Origin: Symsagittifera roscoffensis
Lineage: Eukaryota > Xenacoelomorpha > Acoela > Convolutidae
Length of the DNA stretch: 64,000 bases
Direction: 5' to 3'
Assembly (NCBI RefSeq): GCF_963678635.1
Contig: NC_087063.1
Location: 8,528,386-8,592,385 of the forward strand
The notes below the pieces were generated by a model. It saw only the letters and a program-made list of their open reading frames with translations. It had not been told where the DNA came from and made no database searches. A program made the position numbers and the translations under genes. Below, in pieces: positions 41,105 to 51,999 of this stretch (position 1 is the first letter of the stretch; each line of letters begins with the position of its first letter).

Positions 41105-42448
41105 TTAATCGAGGTCATAGCCTTTTGGTTTTAGTGTTTCCCACTCTATCTTCGACTTGAGCATCATTTCCATTGGCATCCCTGGATTTCTCTTGAGAAT
41201 TTCTTTCGTCTCATGTTCAGCTGGTAGCTCGGGATGGTCCTCTAATGGTTTCCCTGACTTGTCAAGCCGCCTCGTGAGTGGAAGACTGTCATGCGTCTCC
41301 TTGTCCATAAATGAGAGACCAACTTTGATTTCCGACCTGTCCGCCTCTCTTTGCTCCTGTCTCTCGTAGAAGTCCATCTTCTTGCTCAAGCTGTCGGTAT
41401 TTTGATGTTTTTCCCTTGTTCTGTGTTCAATAATCATGTTATAACCATCCAAGCTCTTTATCCATCTCCCAATGTAATTCTGGTCCATTGAGTACGTTTT
41501 CAACCACATGAGGGCTCTATTGTCGACCCTTAACTTGAATGGTTCGCTACCCAGATATGCCCTGTATTTTTCTACAAAGGTGACTACCGCAAACATTTCT
41601 GCTTTGGGTGCCCCGTATGTCATTTCTGTATCACTCAAGACTTTGCTCCCGTAAGCTATCGGTCTCAAGACTGTCTTTCCGTTCCACTCCTGTTCTTTGC
41701 GGAGTATTCTAGAGATCGCTACCACCGATGCATACGTATCCAGCACATACATTCCCTTTTCCGTGGGCATCCCTAGCACAGGTGCTTCGCACAGCTCTCT
41801 CTTTATTCTCTGAAATGAATCCTCTGCCGCGTTATTCCACGTGAATTTCTTGCCCTTGTGCCTAATGAGTTGTTGCATTGGATATACTTTGTCCGCATAT
41901 TCCTTGATGAACTCCCTGCAGTAGTTTGCGAAACCCAAGAAGCTCATCAACTGGTGTTCTGTTTTTGGCAATTTCCAAGTCAGTACTGCCTCGACTGCGT
42001 CTGGGTCTGGTCTAATACCATGTTTGTCCACCATTCTCCCCAGGTATTTGATCGAGTCCTTGATAATCTCACATTTCGATGGCTTGCATTTCAGTCCAGC
42101 TCTCTTCATGCAAGCAAACACCTCGTCCAGTCATTCAATGTGGTCCTCCAGGGTAGGTGTTGCAATCACCACGACATCTACGTATCACATTACTAAATTG
42201 CCGTATTTCTTCGTTACGCTTGTCAGCGCCTGTGCCATTAGTCGTTGGAAGGTGGCTGTCGCATTGCAAAGGCCAAAGGGCATCCTTTTCCATTGAAACA
42301 ATCCCAGTTCGCATGCAAAACCCATCCTGTCCCTTCGCCGTGAAGGGTATTGGGACGACTTTACCAGCCTTCCTGAAGGACGATAAGACGGCTCTTCGTC
42401 CGGATTCCAGAATCCGGAAGGGTCTCGGGTAGGAAACTGTAACTTCAT
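41105..42448 (-). pseudogene. Element A, reverse transcriptase (C-terminal half) and RNase H
   Basis: Frames 42185-42448 and 41105-42121. RT motifs: ELGLFQWKRMPFGLCNATAT then FQRLM, a YVDD site reading YVDV (second Asp lost, near 42170), SKCEIIKDSIKYLG and FLGFANYCREFI. RNase H (Ty3 type): LDTYASVVAI, where the catalytic Asp of 'DAS' is Tyr, then YGAPKAEMFAVVTF with the Glu and FKLRVDNRALMWL with an Asp. Two in-frame TGA codons flank the YVDV site. RT begins abruptly at 42448 against the terminal repeat, so the fingers and palm N-terminus are absent. Clearly Ty3/Gypsy by motif style and order. Confidence 0.85.
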
Positions 42449-42452
42449 TTTA

Positions 42453-42808
42453 GAGTTGAGGGAAAGGGTTGATCCATCTCCGATGGAGATGATTTTTATC
42501 TACTGAACAAAAACCTTAGTAATAAAAAAGAAGTGGTAGTCCTGTTTTTAGGAGTGACCTCGTTGTCTGGGGATGCTGAGACCCAGCCCTGAGCTCACTA
42601 TTTTAGAGTGTAACTAAATTAATCTGATTGTTCTGACCGATTGCCAAAACAGCAACAATTTTGTCGACCCGATGTTAAAAGGATCACACAAAAAACTGGC
42701 TTTGGTAGAGACCGTTAACAGCATGTAGAGCTGTGTTTAGACGTCAGCCAGTCGTTTTACAATCTAGCTTTATTTTCCGTCGATTTGTACTTCCGGGCGA
42801 ATGTTACA
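42453..42808 (-). repeat. Terminal repeat of element A, right end (short variant), inverted
   Basis: Read on the minus strand it starts TGTAACATTC at 42808 and matches the left end (27731 onward) for about 200 bp, then has its own middle (GTCTCAGCATCCCCAGACAA) and closes with GGATCAACCCTTTCCCTCAA. A closely related copy is at 62842-63202, same strand. It lies immediately upstream of the truncated RT. Confidence 0.65.
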
Positions 42809-43445
42809 GATCAAACTCATCATATCCATCCGAGATGGATCAACCCTTTCCCTCAACTCCTAGCTTCTCAAATTCTGGAAAATGAACTAGATTAAATTCA
42901 GTTCAAGGCATTCATTAATTAAATTCAGTTCAAGGCATTCCGGGAAGCTAAGAGTTGTTAAAATTCAGTATTTACCTTTCTCCCAAGACCACCCCGGATT
43001 CTTGCATCCGGTCAAAGGGCTGTCTTCTTGGCAACTAGAAAGAGTAGCAGATCTTCCCAATAGCCCTACGACTTCTCGAGAGTCAGTCCGTAACGATTAA
43101 AGCTGCACAATTGTTCCAATTTTTAATGCTCTTTCGCTAATACCTTCGAGTATAATTTCTGCCTTATCTTTTGTTAGCCGGACGTCTGTGTTAAATCAGC
43201 GACAATTGTTGTTCTGATTTTCGCGGTTTCAATGTTTGCAAAATTTAAAACTGTTACGTGTCATGCACATCTGCTTCCAAAATTAAAATTAATTTTTTGT
43301 CACTCCAAATTGATTCTTCTCAATTTTATCGATTGAACAGTTAACACCGTTATTCCTTCCAAACAATTAGGTTTCTCACTCAACTGTTACCAAAAAAATT
43401 TCAATTCTGCCATGCATTTTGGCCGCCAGTCTGTCCAATTTGACA
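42809..43445 (+). repeat. Right flank of element A, terminal-repeat 3' part in opposite orientation
   Basis: After a short spacer, 42828-42858 repeats the CCGAGATGGATCAACCC...CTCAACTCC end of the adjacent repeat in the opposite orientation, forming a palindrome across 42453-42858. The rest (GCAGATCTTCCC..., TTCTGATTTTCGCGGTTTCA, TTACGTGTCATGC) matches the reverse complement of 62420-62840. So it is terminal-repeat sequence lacking its TGTAAC half. It ends TTGACA at 43445 against LINE copy 3. Confidence 0.55.
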
Positions 43446-43815
43446 AAAATGTCTAATTTGCTTTCTGTAAGGAAAGATATCGAGGCGCAATCAATTACAC
43501 AACTACCGGAAGACATTTTTCAAGCCTTTTAACTCAACGCGAGACCTAAATTGTTACTGACCAGGTCAATACGTTTAAACAGGCAGCGCAACTTAAGAAG
43601 TCAAAATTCAAAACGAAGACTAACAGGAGAAGCTGACGATCTGGTCCTATGTATCAAAATGGATGGCTATAAACTGTGCGAAGATGTAATAATCTCGTTT
43701 CCCATCCCTTAGTAAAAGCATGCCAAAAATAAGATAAATCTGGACGCCAAAAAAAAGATCAGCAGGATGATTGGTTCAACATGGAAAAGCAACAAACAAC
43801 TAATCAGTCTCCAAA
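43446..43815 (+). mobile_element. LINE copy 3, right half (ORF1 middle), decayed
   Basis: Resumes at AAAATGTCTAATTTGC exactly where the left half stopped and follows copy 1 ORF1 through the VCNDIEAKLILKLPEDI, SYKSRMDG and zinc-knuckle regions, with many substitutions and stops. Homology fades around 43815. The remaining bases to 43925 are unassigned. Confidence 0.7.
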
Positions 43816-43925
43816 AACTCCAAGCGTCAATAAAAGTACCGGAATTAAAAAGAACCGCATTAATAACGCTAATGAGGAAGTTACACTTGATTGTGCCAGT
43901 CAGTCATATCCTGAAGTTTTATCAG

Positions 43926-44380
43926 TTTTTAAGAATTGTAAATTAAGATATTTTAGTTTCGAGTTACTTAAACAACATGAACATCAAATACATCATAGTA
44001 ATCGAAAACAACTCACCGAACTAGTATCCTAATGTTGACAAAGTAGTGGTTGTAAAAAAGCAACGGAGTAGATCTTTTGTTCGACCGGATACTGAATATC
44101 CTGGTCCGCAAATTGTTTCTTGTGTTCAGTTTCTGTTTTGTGCTTCAAAAACATATCTTAGTATTGAATACACAGTATTCTAGTACACTTGAAATATCTA
44201 CTTTCTCCTTTTTAGGAGTTTTGGTTCATTTTACATTATTTGTACCGCGACACAAAAGTTTGAAATTGATTTTCCAGGACAACAATGATTTGAGTATGGA
44301 GCACGAATAACTGCAACAACATATTTAAGCTTTGCAATGCTTGTTTGTGGGGTTAGATGGTATTTTTGAAAAACTTTACC
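43926..44380 (-). mobile_element. LINE copy 4, 5'-truncated 3' end in reverse orientation
   Basis: The reverse complement matches the last part of LINE copy 2 (26430-27005): the end of ORF2 (TATGTTGTTGC.GTTATTCGTG), the 3' UTR with GTAGATATTTCAAG.GTACTAG, and the TTACAATT tail at 43926-43940. Truncation at the 5' side (44380) is typical of LINE insertion. It abuts the outer edge of element B. Confidence 0.7.
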
Positions 44381-44384
44381 TGAT

Positions 44385-45270
44385 CATAACATGCTCAATT
44401 TTATTGCAGCAACTGAAAAATGAAGTAAGAAAATCAGAAGAATTGATTTCGTAATTGCGTGAACGTGGACCAGAAATCAGATCTAGAGACAAATTGCGAT
44501 TTTCATTTTGAATTATTAACAACCTAGTCGAGTAGAGCTTGTTCCTGTTAGAGAGCACCGAGAGTTGATGCGAGAGGGCTTTTACTGGAGTAAAAAAAAC
44601 CATGATTGGGCAGGTCGATCAGTCAAGCGACCTAATGGTCCAAACGATAAAACTTCTTGGGGTAAAACTAATTATTTCCCTAAACTTCTAGAATTACCTT
44701 AGTTTTTTACTTGCTTGATTCTAGAGTTGTTGTCAATTTGTGAGTATTGAATTTAAATCCTTGAGTGTATTTTTTACAGTGATGTTGAGGTAAATTGCGT
44801 TTTAGGCTGATCTGAAATGGATCAAAGGTCAACGGTAAAGTTAAAACTAATGGTTTTTGCTCGAATTTCCAACCCTGTTTTTCATAGTGTTCGCGTGTTT
44901 TAGATGTTAAGAGACCTAGCCATTGGGACGACCTTATATCTAGAGTGGGGGTTTTTGGTAGTAGCCTTTAAGCTGTAACACAATCTTGATGTCCCAGGTC
45001 TTATGCGAACCGAATTAGCTCCGACAGAATGAGGTACTGAAACAAGAGGTGTAGTGTCCCTGACCCTTGAGCGAATGGTCATAGGGCCTTTTTCTCTTAA
45101 ACTCATTTGTGACGTGAGCGGACGACTGTTAGAGAATTTTTTGTGGCTCTTCTTGTTGTTTTACGTCATCGTGACTACGGGTTCAAACTCACTTGACACA
45201 GCTCATGGCTACATGCCCATTCTAGAATACCGGTGGTATGGTTCAATGGGAACGTGTCCACCTTCTGGTT
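44385..45270 (-). repeat. Element B left arm: long-variant terminal repeat, inverted
   Basis: The reverse complement follows 61370-62050 throughout: CGGTATTCTAGAAT at the inner end, GGGACACTACAC, CAATTCGGTT, TTTAAAGGCTACTACCAAAA, TGGATCA, then TCTAGATCTGATTTCTGGTC and TTTTCAGTTGCTGCAATAAA at the outer end. It shares the 27950-28690 part of element A. Confidence 0.65.
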
Positions 45271-46528
45271 GAGCCGGATAGCTTTTCAGGAAAAGAACGG
45301 AACTTTTTTCGCACGCTTTCGGATACGAAGCTTACGGGGTATGGGGGCAACTAGAGAAAAAAACGGTTTAAAGATAGAAAACGAAGCGAAAAAAAAATAT
45401 AAAGTAAAAAAAAAAACCAGAAAAAAAATTAAAAATTTGGACTGTGACTTTGATCTCCAAATTGAATGAATCGAACATTTATATTAATTTAAACTACACT
45501 TATACTATCTTACAGCCAGACCGATTGTTTCAATCAAAACAGCAGTATTCAACAGATGCCGGAAAGAAGGGGCGTCTAAAGGTTTTCAGATAGCCTTGCA
45601 ACTTCGAATAGCAACTGTGAGACTTCACTGGGGAAGGTGACCAGGTGGACAGTGAAAGGTTTAGAGGACCGAAGTCCCAGGAATCAACAAAGGACATAAC
45701 TGAAGATGAGGCTACCAGAGTGTGACCAGAGCAGTGTGACTACTAGAGTTGATCAGCAGTGTGTGCTTTTTGGTTCAAACGGATATCGTTGACTACTAGT
45801 TTTTACTCTGGGCTATAAGTAAAAAAGGGACAAGGCGGCAGCTTTCACTTTTTTTTAGTTGAGCAAACGTTTTTACTCTACAGGGTTTTTCTTGAATGCT
45901 ATTGCACACGTCGCGCCTAGGGTTTTTTTTTCACTTGAGTGGGGGGCTACAAAAGGGGGAGGTAAAACAGGCATTTTGGTTAAGATGAAGGTTGTCCTAA
46001 AGGTAAGAAAAAGGGGTCTTTTTACTGGAACCACACAATCGGCCTTGTTCTTTTGGCTACAACGGGAGACAGTTATGACCAAAACACAGATCAGAAACAA
46101 GAGCTGAAACGCGAGGGTACCCCACAGTAAACTCGAGATACAAAAAGGTAGTCTGGCTGGATCGGGTGGAGGGACGGGAGAGAATTTTTCTAAAGAAACG
46201 AGAAAGGCAAAAAATCCCACATTCACAACAGTAGTGAATATAACGTGTGAGAACCAGGTGCTAGATAAAGTTTGGGTACAATCGTTTTTACATATTTCTT
46301 TTAAAACTCTTTTTTGAGAATTTATGTTTTTTCTTGGTCGACATTAAAAACTTAGAACTTTTTTCACGCAAGCCATTTTCCTTCTAAAGCAGTTTCAAAG
46401 ATAACCTGGTTTTAGAACACCGATCAGGTTTTTCCGATTGCAATTGATTAGGAGACAGCCAAGTAAAAAATTGTAAAGACTTTTTAAACTATTTTTGGAA
46501 TCCAACAATTTACACAATTTTTGGAGAA
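45271..46528 (-). repeat. Element B left arm: unit shared with right arm (60140-61370)
   Basis: Includes ACTTCACTGGGGAAGGTGACC (complement at about 60985-61005), the ggtagtctggctggatcggg block at 46147, and the ccgattgcaattgattagga block near 46435. The open frames in it are not conserved between copies, so I see no gene. Confidence 0.55.
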
Positions 46529-47001
46529 GGTCTTGGGAAGTTCGAACAGCTGCCCAACACTGAAATTGCTAGAGTCCTGGGAAGTTAAAAAAACTGCCCA
46601 AAAATTACATCCTGGGAAGATTAAATAACTGCCCAATGTTTAAGTCCTGGGATGTTCAAACAACTGCCTAACACTAGAAGTCCTGGGAAGTTCAAACAAC
46701 TGCCCAATACTAGAGGTCCTGGGAAGTTCAAATTAATGCCCAACACTAGAGTCATGTCAAATTCAAACAACTGCCCATTTTAGAGGTCCTTGGAAGTTCA
46801 AACAACTGACCAACATTAGTGGTCCTGGGAAGTTCAAACAACTGCCTAACACTAGAAGTCCTGGGAAGTTCAAACAACTCCCCAATGCTAGTGGTCCTTG
46901 TAAGTTCAAACAACTGCCCAATACCAGAGGTATTAGGAAGTTCAATCAACTGCCCAACACTAGAGTTCCTGGGAAGTTCCCACAATAGCCCAACACTAAA
47001 C
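46529..47001 (-). repeat. 36-bp minisatellite array 1 (VGQLFELPRTSS-type)
   Basis: About 13 units of roughly 36 bp, consensus GGGAAGTTCAAACAACTGCC then CAACACTAGAGGTCCT. Read on the minus strand, part of it is open (46752-46985) and spells a 12-residue repeat close to VGQLFELPRTSS. The same array, in matching orientation relative to its arm, sits at 52000-52395 and inverted at 59766-60137. Confidence 0.75.
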
Positions 47002-47880
47002 GTTTTGTCCGATACTAGGGTGGTTTCACTTCCATTTCATTTCGGTCTGTTGAATTCAATTTAAGAAAACTCTTTACTGAATCTTGTTAGGATTTTGATT
47101 GATTCTACTGAGAAAGAAGGTTTGCAATAAGAAAATTTAAGACTTTTTAAAAAAGACGAAGTAGAAAAAAATCAGAGTCACTGAAAAACGCAGGCATGCT
47201 CATCCGAAACAATTTTAGTTAGGTTTTCCTTACACTTGCTATTAGACTTCAGTACTTTTTAAATTTCTTATCCTCCGTTTAGTTTAACTGGTGGAACTCA
47301 CAATATTTCCGCCTGCTTTAGTTACTTTAAAAATCAGAGAATTGGGGATTAATCTTTTTTTTCAAAGCCAAAACAATAGTAACATTCCGCATGATTGGCG
47401 TCGTGGATAAATACTCAAATACTAATTTAGAAAAAAATCCGTTCAAAATTTGAAAAACTCGATATATGGATTTGACTTTTGAATTTTTAAGTTAAGTTGT
47501 TCATATGAAATCTTAATCAAAAGTAAAGTTAAAAAGGCAACCTTATCTTGAGGTGTGAACGAACTTGGAAAAGAAAAGAGTCCACTCGGATCTAATGCGA
47601 GGAATTAAGACAAAAACCTTTCAAATTAGTGTAATAATTCCAATACTACAACTCACCTTTTTTCTAGATGAACAGTTGTGAATGCAATCCCTAAAATGGG
47701 CATTGCTTAAAGCATGAATAAAATTATAAATTAAAATGCTTAAGAAAAAAATAGGTTTTAAAAATAAAGTTTTAAGATGTTACTTAGGCAAACTTTTCAG
47801 ATTATTTTCTGAGACCACATTTAATCTCTAAGGATCTTTGCTTTCTTTTCCGCTGCCTCTAGTTGCTTTTTAGTTCCTTC
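47002..47880. other. Unassigned AT-rich stretch in the left arm
   Basis: No coding sequence, no clear repeat within the window, and no RNA gene recognised. It separates the first minisatellite array from the duplicated 2.1-kb units. Confidence 0.4.
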
Positions 47881-49985
47881 GTTTGCGTTTGTTCTTTAAT
47901 CGCATTCATTACAATGCCTTTGTTAACCTGTCCACGTCCTGCTCGTTCTCATGTTCCGGGAACATTGTAACTTCACTGAATGGAACGAGAAAAGACGTCT
48001 CGCTCGTTTTTGTGAGGTACCCTTGGGTGTTCTCTCCTTCAATTCGAATGAGTTTTCAGCTTGAGAAATGTTTTGATCGAGTTTTTTCTCTGGAGGCAGG
48101 GTGGTTCAATACCCCAATTCGATGTTTGTTTACTGAAACGTCCCCTGATGCTTCCACAATTTAAATTCCGGATTCAATGAATACATCAGAGTCGTCACAA
48201 AATTGATGAATCGTGAGATAGGTTTACCGCACAATCTGTCGGATTTCGCAGACGTTCTGCCTCTTTTGGGAATTTTCCTGCTCTTTTTGGCAGGCCATCG
48301 TCTAGGAACAGAGAGGCTTGACTGATGTTCCTCTTTAGGTTTCTTATTTGCGTAAAAGCCTGAATCTGTTCGCCGACTTTGGTGACGGTTTTCCGTTTGG
48401 GCAAATCCAGTTTAGTACTGGGCCGTAATTTTTTTTCTAAATATACAAAATGTTGTTTTTTCACCACTTTGTTAAAAATGCTTTTCTTTGCAACGTTTTG
48501 GCGACATAACTTATAAATGAGGGTTTCATAAAAACACGGTAAAAATTTTCGAATCGTAAAAAAATGGAAATTTGGTCATTAATTAAAACCTAATCTTAGT
48601 TCAATGTCAACCTAGGGTCATCCACATGCCTACCATGGGGTCCTCTTTTATAGGTAAAAGGGACTAGAAATTTCATTTTTGTATCAATTTAAGTGGTCTT
48701 ATCTTTCAAACGGATATCGTTGACTGCTATTTTAATATCTAGGCAATAAGTAAAAAAATTTTCACATTTTAATCTACGGGGTTTCTCTAGAGTGGTTTTG
48801 ATCCCCTCGCGCTTAATGGGAGTTTTCACTTAAGTCGGGGAAAGTAAAGGGGGCGAACATAGGAAAGAGGGGTTGGTTAAGATAAAGGTTGGAACTGATA
48901 AAAAGGGGGTCTTTTTATTGTAAATAGAAAATCGGCAATTTCGATCTGATTGCATTATTTTGAACAGGGTTAAAATTGACTGGAACAAAGAACAGAAACA
49001 AGAGCTGAAATGCGAAGGTACCCCATAGCGATCTCGGGAGCGACAGAAAAAGGGTAGTCTGGCAGGATCGGGTAGGGGACCGGAGATAAACATTTTACAG
49101 AAAAAAGAAAAGCAAAGAGTCTCATATCCACAAGAGGATTGGAAACAACGCTGTTAACCAAAAATTAGACAATTTTTTTCGGACAATTAAGCAATTTTTT
49201 TCAGCTTTTATGTTTTCACTTGATCGGCCTTCAAAAATTGGATTTTTTTTCACGAAAATCTCTCACCTCCTATAGAACTTTCAAAGATAACCTGGAGTTA
49301 AAAATCCGGTCAGCATTTTTTGATTGCAACTAATTAAGAGATGGTTTTGGGGAAATCAAAATTTTATACAATTTTTGAGACGGTCATGGGAATTTCAAAC
49401 AACATCCCAACACCAGTAAAGTGACTGTAAGAAAGAGCAGAAACAAGAGCTGAAACGCGAAGGTAACCCATAGTAAATTCGCGACAAAAAAGGTAGTCTG
49501 GCAGGATCGGGTGAGGGGACTGTAGACTTTTTTTACGACCCATAGCGACAATTCGCGACAACACCAGTAAAGTGACTGTAAGAAAGAGCAGAAACAAGAG
49601 CTGAAACGCGAAGGTAACCCATAGTAAATTCGCGACAAAAAAGGTAGTCTGGCAGGATCGGGTGAGAGGACTGTAGACTTTTTTTTACAGAAACCAAAAA
49701 GGCAAATAATCCTATATTCACAACAGTAGTGGAGATTACGCGTGCAAATCAAGTACCAGACGTATTTTTGGTGCGATAGTTCTTACATAGTTGGTGTAAA
49801 AAACGTTGTGATGTTTTATGATTTTTCTTGGTCGGCCGTAAAATGTCAGAACCTCTTTCACGCAAAATTTTTTCCTGTAAAAGCGTTTTAAAGATAACCA
49901 GGTGTTAGAAAATCGATCAATTTTTTCCGATTGCATTTGATTAGGAGACAGCCAAATAAAAGAAAGAATTGTGGAAACATTTCAA
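47881..49985 (-). repeat. 2.1-kb duplicated unit, copy 1
   Basis: Landmarks recur 2.08-2.11 kb later in copy 2: the ctgtccacgtcctgctcgtt block at 47922 and 50032, and the gttgactgctattttaatat block at 48718 and 50802. It contains a minus-strand coding remnant (48195-48467 and toward 47917), a copy of the ggtagtctggcaggatcggg block, and an internal 151-bp tandem duplication (caccagtaaagtgactg at 49411 and 49562). Confidence 0.65.
47917..48467 (-). pseudogene. Unrecognised decayed gene in duplicated unit, copy 1
   Basis: The minus-strand frame 48195-48467 (90 codons, ending in LSHDSSIL) is followed after a frame change by further codon-like sequence with DVSVNKHRIGVLNHPA and IEGENTQGYLTKTSE, then FPEHENEQDVDRLTK. 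The same succession appears in copy 2, with changes that mostly keep the residues similar. This argues for former protein coding, and the protein may belong to the retroelement. No domain recognised. Confidence 0.4.
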
Positions 49986-51999
49986 ACGATTTTGGAAGCG
50001 GTCTTGGGAAGTTCGAACAATTTGTTAATCTGTCCACGTCCTGCTCGTTGTCATGTTCCGGGAACGCTGTAACTCCACTGAATGGAACGAGCAATGACGT
50101 CTCGCCCGTTTTTGTGAGGTACCCTTGGGAGTTCTCTCCTTCAATTCGAATGAGTTTTCAACTTGAGAAATGTTCGTGATAGAGTTTTTTCTCTGAAGGA
50201 AGGGTGGTTCAATACCCCAATGCGATGTTTGTTTATTGAAACGTCCCCTGATGCTTTCACGTTTTAAATTCCGGCTTCAAGGAATACATCAGAGTCGTCA
50301 CAAAATTGATGTACCGTGAGATAGGTTTACCTCACAATCTTTTGAATTTCGCTGACGTTCTGCCACTTCTGGGAATTTTCCTGCTGCTTTTGGCAGGCCA
50401 TCGTCTAGGGACAGAGAGGCTTGACTGATAGGTTGCGTAAAAACCTGAATCTGTTCGCCGGTTTTGGTGCCGGTTTTCCGTTTGGGCAATTCCAGTTTAG
50501 TAATGGGCCGTATTTTTTTTCTAAATATATAAAATGTTGTTTTTTCACTACTTTGTTAAAGTTGCATTTCTCTGCAACGTTTGGGCGGCATAACTTATAA
50601 ATGAGGGTTTCATAAAAACAAGGTAACAAGTTTTCGAATCGTAAAAAAATGGGAATTTGGGCATTAATTAAAACCTAATCTTAGTTCAATGTCCACCTAG
50701 GGTCATCCACATGCCTACCATATGGTCCTCTTTTATAGGTAAAAGGGACTAGAAATTACATTTCTTGAATCAATTTAAGTGGTATTATCTGTCAAACGAA
50801 TATCGTTGACTGCTATTTTAATATCTAGGCAATAAGTAAAAAAAATTCCACATTTTAATTGAGCAAAGGTTTTTAGTTGACAAGAGCTTGGAAACAGGTT
50901 CTGCGGGGTTTCTCTAGAGTGGTTTTGATCCCCTCGCGTTTAAGGGGATTTTTTACATAAGTCGGGGGATATAAAGGAGGTGAACATAAAACAGAGGGGT
51001 TGGTTAGGATAAAAGTTGTGGTTGGAACTGATAAAAAGGGGGACTTTTTACTGTAAACAGAAAATCGGCAATTTTGATTTGGTTGCATTATTTTTAACAG
51101 GGTTTAAAATTGACTGGAACAAAGAACAGAAACAAGGGCTGAAATGCGAAGGTACCCCATAGCGATCTCGCGAGCGACAAAAAAGGGTAGTCTGGCAGGA
51201 TCGGGTAGGTGACCGGAGATAAACATTTTACAGAAAACAGAAAGGCAAAAAATCTCATATCCACAAGAGGAGTGGAAACAACGCGTATTAACCAAAAACT
51301 AGACAATTTTTTCGGACACGGTAATCTATACAAAATTGGTATAAACCAATTTTTTTCAGCTTTTATGTTTTTACTTGGTCGGCCTTCAAAAATTGGAATC
51401 TTTTTTCACAAAAATCTTTTTCCTAAAAAAAAAAAAGATAACCAGGAGTTAAAAATCCGGTCAGCATTTTTTGGTTGTAACTAATTAAGAGACGGTTTTG
51501 GGAAAATCGACATTTCATACGATTTTTTGAGACGGTCTTGGGAATTTCAAACAACATCCCAACACCAGTAAAGTGACTGGAAGAAAGAGCAGAAACAAGA
51601 GCTGAAACGCGTAGGTAACCCACAGTGAATTCGCGACAAAAAGGTAGTCTGGCAGGATCGGGTGAGGGGACTGTAGAAATTGTTTTTTTCAGAAACCAGA
51701 AAAACAAATAATTCCATATTCACAACAGTAGTGGAGAATACGCGTGAAAATCAAGCACCAGAAAAATTTTTGGTGCGATAGTTTTTACATAGTTGGTGTA
51801 AAAAATGTTTTGATGTTTTACGAATTTTCTTGGTCGGCCTTAAAATGTCAGAACCTTTTTCACGCAAAATTTTCCTTTGTAAAAGAGTTTTAAAGATAAC
51901 CAGTTAAAAGAAAATCGATCAACTTTTTCCGATTGCATTTGATTAGGAGACAGCCAAATAAAAAAAAATTGTGAAAACTTTTTAATCGATTTTGGAAGC
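49986..51999 (-). repeat. 2.1-kb duplicated unit, copy 2
   Basis: Second copy of the unit in the same orientation, ending where the second minisatellite array begins. It lacks the 151-bp internal duplication of copy 1, which shows that the duplication there is later or was lost here. Confidence 0.6.
50027..50629 (-). pseudogene. Unrecognised decayed gene in duplicated unit, copy 2
   Basis: Counterpart of 47917-48467. Open pieces 50405-50629 and 50298-50489 overlap through a frameshift and include ISQASLSLDDGLPK and a VNLSHGTSIL end. The downstream part with FPEHDNEQDVDRLT lies within 49888-50094. Function unknown. Confidence 0.4.

Larger units (their letters stand above)
27731..43445 (-). 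mobile_element. Ty3/Gypsy-type retroelement copy A with inverted terminal repeats (15.7 kb)
   Basis: Inserted in ORF1 of LINE copy 3. Left flank ends CTAAA, element starts TGTAACATTC; right side ends TTGACA before AAAATGTC of the LINE. So it has TG...CA ends and a short A-rich, imperfect target duplication. Coding runs on the minus strand: RT-RNase H (42448-41105), integrase (40572-38828), macro-like domain (38194-37745), gag-position ORF (37267-36941), coiled coil plus SGNH domain (36819-35535), then about 6 kb of unrecognised coding (35333-29216). Terminal repeats are inverted: 27731-28245 reads like the reverse complement of 42453-42808 in its outer 200 bp. The N-terminal half of RT and the whole protease are missing. 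Confidence 0.75.

Noticed and set aside
27731-43445. DIRS-type element
   Set aside because: The inverted ends suggested it, but a DDE integrase is present and no tyrosine recombinase was seen.
27731-43445. Ginger-type DNA transposon
   Set aside because: TGT ends and a Gypsy-like integrase fit, but RT and RNase H are clearly encoded, which Ginger elements lack.
48830-51333. Series of minus-strand open frames with LPDYPF and GYLRxSALVS
   Set aside because: They recur because the DNA unit is repeated; the frames shift between copies and lack codon-like conservation.
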